DNA of 64,000 bases from a bacterium (lineage in GTDB: Bacteria; Auribacterota; UBA6266), in assembly GCA_023228325.1 (NCBI GenBank), contig JALOBK010000001.1:868001-932000 (forward strand). Direction: 5' to 3'. Every line of letters starts with the position of its first letter. Position 1 is the stretch's first letter. The notes under the pieces are model-generated. The model was not told where the DNA came from and did no database searches. It worked only from the letters and a program-made list of their open reading frames with translations. A program made the translations under genes and the position numbers. Below, one piece after another: positions 24,648-33,248 of this stretch.

Positions 24648-25793
24648 ATGTTAACAAGAAAAAGACAGTTAGCTGTTAAAGAGGAATCAATAGAAGGTAC
24701 GGCGGAAACTCTATTGGCAGTAAATGCGGGTATACAGGTCAAATATTATCCAAAGGCAAACTATGACCCTGAAATGTATCAGAGAGATATAGTTCGTTCG
24801 TCATTAACAAAACTGGGAAAACTTACAGGTAAAAGATCAGCGGGATTAGAGTTCAGTCTCGAATTAAAGGGGGCGGGAGATATTGAAAACGAACCCGAAT
24901 GGGCTGACATAATTAAGGCATGCGGTTTTGAAATAAACAGTTTGCAGAAAATAACGATCGGGGCAATAACTTCGGGACCCTTTCAGCATGGCGAGACTAT
25001 TATTGGAGGCAGTTCGGGAGCGCAGGGAAGGGTTGTCATAGAGACATCTACAGGAACAACGACGTTGTATTATGTCGCAATAAGCGGTACTTTTGAAAAC
25101 AGTGAAACGATTACCGGTTCAACTTCAGAAGCCACGGCTACTACAGGTTCGGTGCCGGGTACTGCCGGTCAGGAGATTAAACCAATTAGCGATAATGTTA
25201 CATCAGTGACCATGGGTTTATATGAAGATGGTGTCAGAAAACTGCTGAAGGGTTGCAGGGGGACTGTTAAATTCAATTTCAAAATAGGCGAGCCTGTTTC
25301 AGCGGATTTTAGTTTTATGGGTGTTGAAGCGGGTGTATCAGATGCATCACTTCTATCAGGATTGTCGTTTGATCAGACAGTGCCGCCAGTGCTTTTGAAT
25401 GCGACTATGCTATGTGACGATATTTCATTAAATGTCGGAGAAGTCGAGATCGATATAGCGAATACACTTGCACCAAAAGATAAGATCAGTGATTCGAAAG
25501 GTATTCTATCGTACATGATAACCGGTAGAGACGCACAAGGATCATTTAACCCGGAAATGGTGTCTGTAGCGACACATGACTTTTTCGGGAAATGGTTTAA
25601 CAATACTCCTGTAGTTATGGACTTGGAGTATGGAGAGACGGCTGGTAACAAATTCAGATTCTATTTACCCGCAGTCATATATAACAAAGTAGATGATAAC
25701 GACAGGGACGGAATACAGTTAGCGCAAACCGGCTTTGATATAACCGGATCTATAGACCCGGGTGACGATGAACTAGCAATACTATTAATCTAG
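24648..25793 (+). CDS. Tail tube protein with GETIxG repeat insertion
   Basis: 381 aa, RBS GGGAGGAAG. N-terminal LTRKRQLAVKEESIEGTAET and the central AGDIENEPEWADIIKACGFE match phage tail tube proteins of the long type. An insertion (about residues 105-180) has two copies of a small beta unit, PFQHGETIIGGSSGAQGRVV and TFENSETITGSTSEATATTG, common decorations exposed on the tail surface. Sits before the G/GT chaperone gene, as lambda V. Confidence 0.82.
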   Translation: MLTRKRQLAVKEESIEGTAETLLAVNAGIQVKYYPKANYDPEMYQRDIVRSSLTKLGKLTGKRSAGLEFSLELKGAGDIENEPEWADIIKACGFEINSLQKITIGAITSGPFQHGETIIGGSSGAQGRVVIETSTGTTTLYYVAISGTFENSETITGSTSEATATTGSVPGTAGQEIKPISDNVTSVTMGLYEDGVRKLLKGCRGTVKFNFKIGEPVSADFSFMGVEAGVSDASLLSGLSFDQTVPPVLLNATMLCDDISLNVGEVEIDIANTLAPKDKISDSKGILSYMITGRDAQGSFNPEMVSVATHDFFGKWFNNTPVVMDLEYGETAGNKFRFYLPAVIYNKVDDNDRDGIQLAQTGFDITGSIDPGDDELAILLI

Positions 25794-25801
25794 GAGGAAG
25801 T

Positions 25802-26227
25802 ATGTTTACAGGAGTTGATATAAGTTCAACAAGAGAGTATGTGTCAAAACACGATCCGGATAAAGATAACCCAACAATATTCCATATTGGTGTTATGGAT
25901 CCTGTATTGAGAGCGGAGATAGACGATGAAAGCAGTTTATATGAGATGAGTTCAGCGAATCCGGATGAGAAAGCCAATGTAAGGCTTAACTGGAATAAAC
26001 GCCAGATTAAAGCAATTAAATACGGGCTGAAAGGGTTGGATAATTTTATTGATCCACAGACAGGTAAACCGTTAACGCTAGGTTTTGAAACGTTGAGATA
26101 TGCAGGAAAAATGCGTGAATCTGTACCGGATAGGATCATTGCAATGTTTCCGAACAATTTAAGACAGGAACTGGCAGAAGTGATTCTGGAAGAATCGAAG
26201 TTGAGCGAGGCAGAAACAAAAAACTAA
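25802..26227 (+). CDS. Tail assembly chaperone, short form (gpG-like)
   Basis: 141 aa, RBS TAGGAGGAAG. Mostly helical, ending SEAETKN just after the slippery heptamer. In lambda-like phages G and a frameshifted GT protein bind the tape measure and recruit tube subunits. Here the position before the tape measure and the heptamer support the assignment; the sequence alone would not. Confidence 0.82.
   Translation: MFTGVDISSTREYVSKHDPDKDNPTIFHIGVMDPVLRAEIDDESSLYEMSSANPDEKANVRLNWNKRQIKAIKYGLKGLDNFIDPQTGKPLTLGFETLRYAGKMRESVPDRIIAMFPNNLRQELAEVILEESKLSEAETKN
26218..26224 (+). promoter_or_regulatory. -1 ribosomal frameshift site (A AAA AAC)
   Basis: In the frame of the G gene the codons read ACA AAA AAC TAA. 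The heptamer A AAA AAC is a classical -1 slippery sequence, placed directly before the G stop codon. A -1 shift enters the downstream open frame with no stop until 26553. Confidence 0.9.
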
Positions 26228-26553
26228 TACTGGCAGTTCATGCGGGTGAAATATCGGTGAACTGCCAAGCCTGTTTTAAAGGGCATAAGGGATTTTGTGA
26301 ATATGAACAACCGGGACAGGAAGAGTGGGAACTCTATGGGGAAACTTATACAGGATGTCCATTCAGGATAATCACAAAACAAAGCGGTACGTATTTAAAA
26401 GCGTATAAATATTACAGAGAAGGGTATTTCCCGAATGAAGGTGGATGGTTATCACAGCCAGCAAAGTTTTTGGATGCTTTAGAGATAATTGAACGGGAAC
26501 TCAAAAACATTGAATCTGAACGAGCTAAAAAGAGGGAACGGTTTAAAAAGTGA
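26224..26553 (+). CDS. T domain of GT frameshift product
   Basis: After a -1 shift at 26218-26224 the frame continues LILAVHAGEISVNCQACFKG and ends 109 codons later, giving a fusion of about 249 aa with the 141-aa G protein. A GTG at 26257 would be a poor independent start with no ribosome site. The T part has four cysteines (NCQACFKGHKGFC and CPF) followed by a basic helical C-terminus. GT should bind the tail tube and tape measure during tail assembly. It overlaps the tape measure start. Confidence 0.85.
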   Translation, partial: LILAVHAGEISVNCQACFKGHKGFCEYEQPGQEEWELYGETYTGCPFRIITKQSGTYLKAYKYYREGYFPNEGGWLSQPAKFLDALEIIERELKNIESERAKKRERFKK

Positions 26554-28211
26554 CAAACAAACAGCTTTCAATAATATTACGGCTTAAAGATGAAGCCAGT
26601 AAACGTTTGCAAGGTATACGTGGCAATTTGCAGAGGTTCGCTAATTCATGGAAAAAGAACTGGCTCGCTATAACTGCGGCAATTACAGCATCGATAATGG
26701 CGCTTCGCAAAGCATGGGATTTGATGGAACTTGGTGCTAAAGCTGAACAGCAAAAACAAGCGTTTAATAATCTAGCGACGTCTTTGGGTGTAAGTGCGGA
26801 CAAAATGATACAGGATTTACGCCGGATGTCCGGGGAAACGATGTCTACAGCCCAAATAATGGAAAAAGCTTCACAGGCGATGATATTGGGTATCGATCCG
26901 GATAAATTATCAAAAATGATGGAGATCGCAAGAGCCTCGGCAAGAGCATTTGGTAAAGATGTTGGGTTTATGTTTGAAAGTATAGCAATCGGTGTCGGCA
27001 GACAGTCAAAACTTGTTCTTGATAATTTGGGTATTATCGTGAGTGCGGGTGATGCATACGAGAAATATGCCAAGAGTATAGGGAAGTCAGCTAAAGATTT
27101 AACTGAGCATGAAAGGAAGCAAGCATTTTTAAATGCCACACTTGAGGCAGGCGAAAAAATACTTAAACAAATAGATACATCTACAATGACAAACCTTGAA
27201 AAGATGCAGAAGTTAAAAGCCGGATGGGCTGATTTTTCTATGCAGGTAGGTCAAGCGCTATGGCATGTTCTCGGGTTATTCCAAGGATTTTTAGAGCAGA
27301 TATATTCCGGATTTTTTAAGTTAATGGAAATAGGTGTAGTCGTATTCCAAAAACTACTTATCCCATTGCAAAAATTTTATGATCTTTTAAGCAAGTTACC
27401 CGGAAATCTTGGTGAAACGTATAGAGAAGCCAGCGAGTCTATACAAAGACTATCAGAGAGCATGAACATAAATAGAGAAGCATTTGAACTCGCTTCGATG
27501 GATAGCGCTCAAAAAGCGATGGAGCAGTATGAACTTGTTTTTGCGAAAGTTCGGGATTCGGGGACGAAGACAACAGAAGTGCTTAAAACGGTTGCGGGGC
27601 AAGTTGTGAAACAGGCACAAAACGTAAATAGTTCATTTAACGCAATGGAAGAGTTTGCCAAACAATCAGCACGAAACATGCAAAACGCATTTAGTCAGTT
27701 TTTCTTTCAGGTCTTCACCGGAGAACTAAAAAGCGTTAAAGATATATTCAGTGAATTTTCAAGAGCAATGCTTCAGATGATATCAAATATTATTGCGAAG
27801 ATAATGCTTATAAAGATGTTCAGTGCTATGGCAGGAGCTGGCGGGTCACTTTTTGGTATACCTATAGGGCAACTGTTTCATTCAGGAGGGGTAGTAAGAA
27901 AATATCATAATGGCGGTATTATCAGGGCTCATCAGGGGTTAGCTCCGGACGAGGTTCCCATAATAGCGCAGACAGGTGAAGGGATACTTTCCAGACGTGG
28001 GATGAGGAATATTGGCGGGTCTGACAATTTACGTGCACTCAATAAAGGCGAAACAGGGACGGGAACGCACGTTACAGTAAACGTAAACCAAGTTATACAG
28101 GCATGGGACGCACAGGATGTGTGGCGTAATAGAAGAACATTATCTGATGCGGTAGCGAAGGATCTGGAAACAAACGGAAATTTCAGAAAAGCATTGAGAC
28201 AATATGCGTAA
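26550..28211 (+). CDS. Tail tape measure protein
   Basis: 553 aa from GTG 26550, overlapping the T stop. N-terminal coiled-coil (LRLKDEASKRLQGIRGNLQR), a hydrophobic segment (WLAITAAITASIMALRKAWD), a long helical body with phage minor tail motifs (IMLGIDPD-like MILGIDPDKLSKMMEIARAS) and a Gly/Ser-rich end. At roughly 1.5 angstrom per residue it predicts a tail of about 80 nm, shorter than lambda. Confidence 0.88.
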   Translation: MTNKQLSIILRLKDEASKRLQGIRGNLQRFANSWKKNWLAITAAITASIMALRKAWDLMELGAKAEQQKQAFNNLATSLGVSADKMIQDLRRMSGETMSTAQIMEKASQAMILGIDPDKLSKMMEIARASARAFGKDVGFMFESIAIGVGRQSKLVLDNLGIIVSAGDAYEKYAKSIGKSAKDLTEHERKQAFLNATLEAGEKILKQIDTSTMTNLEKMQKLKAGWADFSMQVGQALWHVLGLFQGFLEQIYSGFFKLMEIGVVVFQKLLIPLQKFYDLLSKLPGNLGETYREASESIQRLSESMNINREAFELASMDSAQKAMEQYELVFAKVRDSGTKTTEVLKTVAGQVVKQAQNVNSSFNAMEEFAKQSARNMQNAFSQFFFQVFTGELKSVKDIFSEFSRAMLQMISNIIAKIMLIKMFSAMAGAGGSLFGIPIGQLFHSGGVVRKYHNGGIIRAHQGLAPDEVPIIAQTGEGILSRRGMRNIGGSDNLRALNKGETGTGTHVTVNVNQVIQAWDAQDVWRNRRTLSDAVAKDLETNGNFRKALRQYA

Positions 28212-28220
28212 GGTGGAGAT

Positions 28221-28559
28221 GTGGCTGTATTAAATGTAATACCAGATTTTGTTTTTGAAGAGAAGATAGAGTTCGAGACGTTGATCACGAAATTCGAGAA
28301 TGGAGTAGAACAGCGCCGATCGAAACAAAGCATTCCACTACGAAAATGGACATTACAGTTTCATAATAGAACAACAGAGGAGTTAACTACTATTAGATCA
28401 TTTTATGTCGCACGTAAAGGTAGTTATGAATCATTTACTTGGGTAAACCCCAACGACAGCGTCGAGTATGCAGTTCGGTTTGACAGCGATAGCTTTGTTT
28501 TTGTGAATAAAGCTTCAGGTATATATGACTGTTCATTTTCTTTGACGGAGGTGAAGTAA
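28221..28559 (+). CDS. Minor tail protein M-like
   Basis: 112 aa from GTG 28221 (AGGTGGAG upstream). The segment TIRSFYVARKGSYESFTWVN matches the conserved FF-x-AR-x-G-x-xxFxW pattern of lambda M/DUF2460-like minor tail proteins. Followed directly by the L gene. Confidence 0.8.
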   Translation: MAVLNVIPDFVFEEKIEFETLITKFENGVEQRRSKQSIPLRKWTLQFHNRTTEELTTIRSFYVARKGSYESFTWVNPNDSVEYAVRFDSDSFVFVNKASGIYDCSFSLTEVK

Positions 28560-29173
28560 TGCGATCGTCAGGTGAAGGGTTCATAAGCGAAAAAGCAAAA
28601 CAGGCGAACCGTCCGGTACTTCTATTTACAATACACGATTATACGGGAACAGAAGGAGAAGACCTCAATTTTTGTGATTATGATCAAGATATTGTTTATG
28701 CAGGTGTGACATATACAAAATTTCCAGTTAGGTGTGATTTTATAGGAGACAACGCACAAGGAAGTATAAATACAATTAAGGTAGTTCTGGGAAATGTATC
28801 AAGGCTGATACAGTCATATTTAATGGTGTACGATCTCAGGGGGCTGAAGGTCTCAATTAAGCTGGTTTTTGCGGATAAGCTGGATGATGAAGACGCATAT
28901 GTTGAGGATGTTTATTACATAGATAGTTATCAAACAAACCAGCAGGATGCGGTATTTGAGCTTACTGGCAAATTCGATGTTTTATCACTCAACTTGCCGG
29001 GCAGGGTATATTCCCGGAACTATTGTTCGTGGAAATTTAAAAGCGAAGAATGCGGTTATGCCGGGGCAGAAACAGAATGTAATAAAACTTTGCAGAGATG
29101 TCGGGGTTTAAGTAATACCTTACGTTTTGGCGGGTTCCCTTCGATACCGACATCAAGGATATACGTGAGATGA
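28559..29173 (+). CDS. Minor tail protein L-like with four-cysteine site
   Basis: 204 aa. The C-terminus carries YCSWKFKSEECGYAGAETEC...RC...LRFGGFPSIP, the cysteine arrangement and FGGFP end of lambda gpL, a protein that holds an Fe-S cluster through these cysteines. N-terminus resembles DUF1833/2163-type tail proteins. Part of the tail tip. Confidence 0.85.
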   Translation: MRSSGEGFISEKAKQANRPVLLFTIHDYTGTEGEDLNFCDYDQDIVYAGVTYTKFPVRCDFIGDNAQGSINTIKVVLGNVSRLIQSYLMVYDLRGLKVSIKLVFADKLDDEDAYVEDVYYIDSYQTNQQDAVFELTGKFDVLSLNLPGRVYSRNYCSWKFKSEECGYAGAETECNKTLQRCRGLSNTLRFGGFPSIPTSRIYVR

Positions 29174-29583
29174 TAACACAAAAAACAATTATAGAGAAAT
29201 ATGTTGGGATACCATACAGGCATTGTGGACGTAAGATATCAGGACTTGATTGCTGGGGGTTAGTTAAAAATGTGTATAAAGATTTGGGGTACGAACTGCT
29301 TGACATGGATGAAGATAGTTATGCTGTTAACTGGGCTCGTCTTGGTAATAACTATTTCATAGAAAACTATCATAAAGAATGGGAACAAGTATATTGTCCG
29401 CAAACTTATGATGGTGTGCTGTTTCAAAACAGAAAAGGGATATGTGATCACGCCGGGGTTGTGCTTAGCGGGAATAAATTTATTCATACATGCCGAGCAG
29501 GTACGGTTATTTCTAGTCTAAACAACAAGTCTTGGAAAGATAAGATATATGGGTTTTATAGATTAAAGAGGATGTCAGGATGA
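29170..29583 (+). CDS. Tail tip peptidase K-like (NlpC/P60)
   Basis: 137 aa. Catalytic Cys in SGLDCWGLVK (about 34-43) and His in GICDHAGVV (about 90) form the NlpC/P60 dyad. Only the NlpC/P60 half of lambda K is present; the JAB/MPN half is absent. Likely cleaves cell-wall peptide during DNA entry. Overlaps neighbours by 4 bases. Confidence 0.88.
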   Translation: MITQKTIIEKYVGIPYRHCGRKISGLDCWGLVKNVYKDLGYELLDMDEDSYAVNWARLGNNYFIENYHKEWEQVYCPQTYDGVLFQNRKGICDHAGVVLSGNKFIHTCRAGTVISSLNNKSWKDKIYGFYRLKRMSG

Positions 29584-32500
29584 TAAGAGTTGTATTTATT
29601 CCAAACATTTTAGAAAAGAAAAACCGGAAGAATGACGAAATCATTTACCGTGGGGGTATGACTGTATCTGATTGCTTGAAGTGTTCCGGCTTTGATGTTA
29701 AGGGATGCGGAATAATACTTAACGGTAAAAAGGTTAGTGATGACAGTATCTTTGTCTCTGACGGTGATGAAATACTGATCGTACCGGAGATAAAAGCGGC
29801 TATAGGAGCCGCAGTTATTGCTATCTTTTCATTTTTAGCAAACAACGCCGCATTGATCGGAATGATTGCTATAGCGGGAATAAGTTACGCTATTCAGGCA
29901 AGTAATAAACCAAAAATGCCAAGTTTCGGGAGCACCGGAACAGATACCTTTGAGGATAGTTCTCCCACTTATGCGTGGGATGGTATCCGCACATTATCAG
30001 ATGTGAGCGTTCCGATACCCATAATCTATGGTGAGCATAGATGCGGTGGAAATATTATTAACCAGTTTGTATGGAATGATGGCGAAAAGAATTATCTCAA
30101 TATCTTGATTGGCTTATGTGCAGGTGAAGTAGAAAGTATCGACAGTATAAAAATAAACGACAATCCAATGGAGAATTTCTATGGAGTGGATGTGTATAAA
30201 CGCTACGGTACAAACGATCAGGATATAATTCCCGCATTTGAAGACTTACATCAGAGTTTTGATATCGGGGCTAAATTAAGTTACGACACTCCGTATGTCT
30301 ATACAACATCAGACACAGAAGTTGAGGCAGTTGAAGTGCAGTTAAATTTTCCATACGGATTATATGAACAGGGGAATAGCGGTGGCGTATATTCTGAAAC
30401 TGCAAAATACCGTGTTGATTATAAATTGCACACAGCGGGAGAGTGGACGGAACTTGAAGAACAAGAAGTGACCGGAGAAACTCGGTCAGCCGTAAAGCGT
30501 ATATACAGAATAGAAGGGCTCACTGCCGGGCAATATGATATTCGTATAACCAAAACAAGTGAAGATGGAGATAACGCAAAACATATCAACGAAATGTATT
30601 TGCAACGTATGGATGAAATAACAACAGATGATTTAATTTATCCAAAAACTGCGCTTCTAGGTATACGGTTTCTTGCGACAGACCAAATATCAGGAAGCAC
30701 GCCGACAATAACCGTCCTTGTTAAAGGCAGAAAGATAAGAGTGCCGGAAATTAAAAATGGTGAGAATGATGTTGATTGGGAAGACTATTATTGGGATCCG
30801 GTATCTGAAACATACAAATTGTTGGCGGACGATACTGTATTGAGCTGGGACGGTGAAGCATATGTTACCAAATATTCCGCTAATCCAGTGTGGTGCATGA
30901 GAGATTTGCTGACAAATAACATTTTCGGGTTAGGGGACTATATCGAGAGCAATGATATAGATGATGATTTATATCTTGAAATGTCACGATACTGTGAGGA
31001 AAAGGTTGAGGTCACAGATAGCGATGGCACAACTTATTATGAGAAACGGTTTAGGATAGATGCTGTTATCGATGGAATGTCAAGAGCACTTGATTTAGTT
31101 AATCAGATATGTGGCGTTTTCAGGGGCATGGCGTTCTTCTCTGAAGGAAAGATAAAAGCCAAAATAGATAAACCTGACGATATAGTCCAAATATTCGGCA
31201 TGGGATCCATAGTTGAAAATTCATTTATTCAAGAATGGAAATCCCGTAAAGATATGCCGAATGTTATCGAAATTCAGTATATGGATAAAGATAAGGATTA
31301 TAAGAACGAAACAATAGCGGTGATTAATGAAACATCATTAGCGAACGGTGATCCAGTACGCAAACAAGCGGTAAGATTATTAACCACAAGAACATCATAT
31401 GCACTCAGAGAAGGACGGCATATTTTAAACCGAAGCAGAATAATTAATAGTTCAGTGCGTTTTAAAGCAGGGATAGACGCTGTAACAATTCAGAGTGCGG
31501 ATCTTATCGGGATTTCACACGATTTACCCCAATATGGTTATTCCGGCAGGATATTGTCAGGTTCAACGGTTTCTTCAGTAAAGATGGATAGGGATGTTGC
31601 GGTAGCTTCTGGCAAGACATACAAACTGCAGGTGCAATTTGCGGATGGGACTATTGAGGAAAGGACAGTTACAAATGCTGAAGGGACATATTCGGAGATA
31701 GCAGTATCAGTTCCGTTTAGCCAAGCCCCACAGGTATATGATTCATACGCATTTGGAGAAAATAACAAGGTCGTTAAACCGTACCGAGCATTGTCAATGC
31801 AGAGGGATTCAAAAAACGAAGTTACAATTATAGCTATTGAGTATGACGAATCTGTATATGATGACTCGGCAGTCTTATTGCCAAGCAATAACTATTCGCA
31901 GTTTGCCGGAGATATCCCGGATATTACAGATTTAAAATTACATGAAGAGATCAAAGTTTTAGGTGACGGTACAGTCGAGAGCACGATCGGTGTGTCATGG
32001 AACAATCCAAACGTATCGGGATATGATTTGAAAAGTTTTGCTGGAGTGAGAATATTTACTTCAAAAGATGGCGGAGGAACTTGGACGCTAAGGGGAACAA
32101 GCACAGGCACGATACACACGATAATGGGAGACTTGCTGGAAGGCGATAGTGTAAAGGTAGCGGTTGTATCTATATCTGACATTGGTGGACAGAACAGTAT
32201 AGGGGACAGCCCGCAAGGGGATATTGTGATTGAAGGTAAAAGTGCGCCTCCGGGAGATGTTGGTGGATTTTCTGTTTCATTTGCCGGAGATTACCTGCAC
32301 TTTTCATGGGCTGAAGTCGGAGATCCGGATTTAAGAGGATACGAATTAAAGCAGTTACCGTTTGCGGATGCTGAATGGGCATTGGGAACAATAATAGCGG
32401 AAAACATAACTGGTTCATCATATGACTTGCTCACGGTAAGTTCAGGACAGAAACATTATGCTATTAAAGCGGTTGATACTTCAGGGAACTATTCAGATGA

Positions 32501-33239
32501 GATGACTGTTTTCAGTTTATACATTACTGATGTTCCTGAACAAAATATAGTTTTATCTGAAGACTACAATTTAAGTGAAGGCGTTCTAACTGGGTCAGCG
32601 GAACGAGTATGGATGAAAGGATATTCACAGGATTATTACAGAATTGGTATCCAGATTGAAGCGCAGAATAAGTGGGATACTGAGCATGCTTGGTGGGACG
32701 AATTGGGGATCACATGGGATGAGCCTGTTGAAGTAGATGAAGCCGTATATATTTCTAAAGTATCAGATCTTGGCGGAATACTAGAATCCAATATTTCCAT
32801 GCAGACTGGCATTTTTAATGAGCAAGGTGGTTCAGTTCAAATCTTTATCGCTTATTCAGATACTGAGACGGAACCGGATAATTGGGAAAGTTTTTCTACA
32901 GGAAGATATTCTGGTAGATATTTCAGGTTCAAATTAGTCATGAAATGTAACGATGCGGACTATATGTTAGCACTATACCGTTTATGTGTAACGTTTGATG
33001 TGGATGACAGAACACAGGAAGGCATGGGCATTGACGTTTCGGGCAGTGGATGGACAACGATCAGTTTCAATAGTTTTATAGAGGTTAAAGGATTGCTTGT
33101 AGTTTGTTCCGGATCAGCATATGTGGTTGACGTTGATCAGAGCAGTTTGCCAGAAGGTTTTAATGTCAGATTAAAAGACCCGGCAAACGTTATGGTACAA
33201 ACTGCGGGGAAAATAAATTATTACGCAAAAGGGTATTAA
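29580..33239 (+). CDS. Tail tip protein J-like with N-terminal I-like segment
   Basis: 1219 aa. The first about 60 residues look like a small beta-grasp (ubiquitin/MoaD-like) module, followed by hydrophobic helices (IGAAVIAIFSFLANNAALIG, MIAIAGISYAI), as in lambda gpI. From about residue 115 (LSDVSVPIPIIYGEHRCGGN, NYLNILIGLCAGEVESIDSI) it follows gpJ/GP38-like tip proteins. Later FN3-like modules (PPGDVGGFSVSFAGDYLHFS) and C-terminal beta-rich domains. It forms the tail tip and host contact. Confidence 0.88.
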   Translation: MIRVVFIPNILEKKNRKNDEIIYRGGMTVSDCLKCSGFDVKGCGIILNGKKVSDDSIFVSDGDEILIVPEIKAAIGAAVIAIFSFLANNAALIGMIAIAGISYAIQASNKPKMPSFGSTGTDTFEDSSPTYAWDGIRTLSDVSVPIPIIYGEHRCGGNIINQFVWNDGEKNYLNILIGLCAGEVESIDSIKINDNPMENFYGVDVYKRYGTNDQDIIPAFEDLHQSFDIGAKLSYDTPYVYTTSDTEVEAVEVQLNFPYGLYEQGNSGGVYSETAKYRVDYKLHTAGEWTELEEQEVTGETRSAVKRIYRIEGLTAGQYDIRITKTSEDGDNAKHINEMYLQRMDEITTDDLIYPKTALLGIRFLATDQISGSTPTITVLVKGRKIRVPEIKNGENDVDWEDYYWDPVSETYKLLADDTVLSWDGEAYVTKYSANPVWCMRDLLTNNIFGLGDYIESNDIDDDLYLEMSRYCEEKVEVTDSDGTTYYEKRFRIDAVIDGMSRALDLVNQICGVFRGMAFFSEGKIKAKIDKPDDIVQIFGMGSIVENSFIQEWKSRKDMPNVIEIQYMDKDKDYKNETIAVINETSLANGDPVRKQAVRLLTTRTSYALREGRHILNRSRIINSSVRFKAGIDAVTIQSADLIGISHDLPQYGYSGRILSGSTVSSVKMDRDVAVASGKTYKLQVQFADGTIEERTVTNAEGTYSEIAVSVPFSQAPQVYDSYAFGENNKVVKPYRALSMQRDSKNEVTIIAIEYDESVYDDSAVLLPSNNYSQFAGDIPDITDLKLHEEIKVLGDGTVESTIGVSWNNPNVSGYDLKSFAGVRIFTSKDGGGTWTLRGTSTGTIHTIMGDLLEGDSVKVAVVSISDIGGQNSIGDSPQGDIVIEGKSAPPGDVGGFSVSFAGDYLHFSWAEVGDPDLRGYELKQLPFADAEWALGTIIAENITGSSYDLLTVSSGQKHYAIKAVDTSGNYSDEMTVFSLYITDVPEQNIVLSEDYNLSEGVLTGSAERVWMKGYSQDYYRIGIQIEAQNKWDTEHAWWDELGITWDEPVEVDEAVYISKVSDLGGILESNISMQTGIFNEQGGSVQIFIAYSDTETEPDNWESFSTGRYSGRYFRFKLVMKCNDADYMLALYRLCVTFDVDDRTQEGMGIDVSGSGWTTISFNSFIEVKGLLVVCSGSAYVVDVDQSSLPEGFNVRLKDPANVMVQTAGKINYYAKGY

Positions 33240-33248
33240 GGTGATGTT

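Noticed and set aside
26257..26553. T frame as an independent 98-aa gene
   Set aside because: The GTG has no ribosome site and the slippery heptamer gives a continuous frame from G, so it is treated as a frameshift extension.
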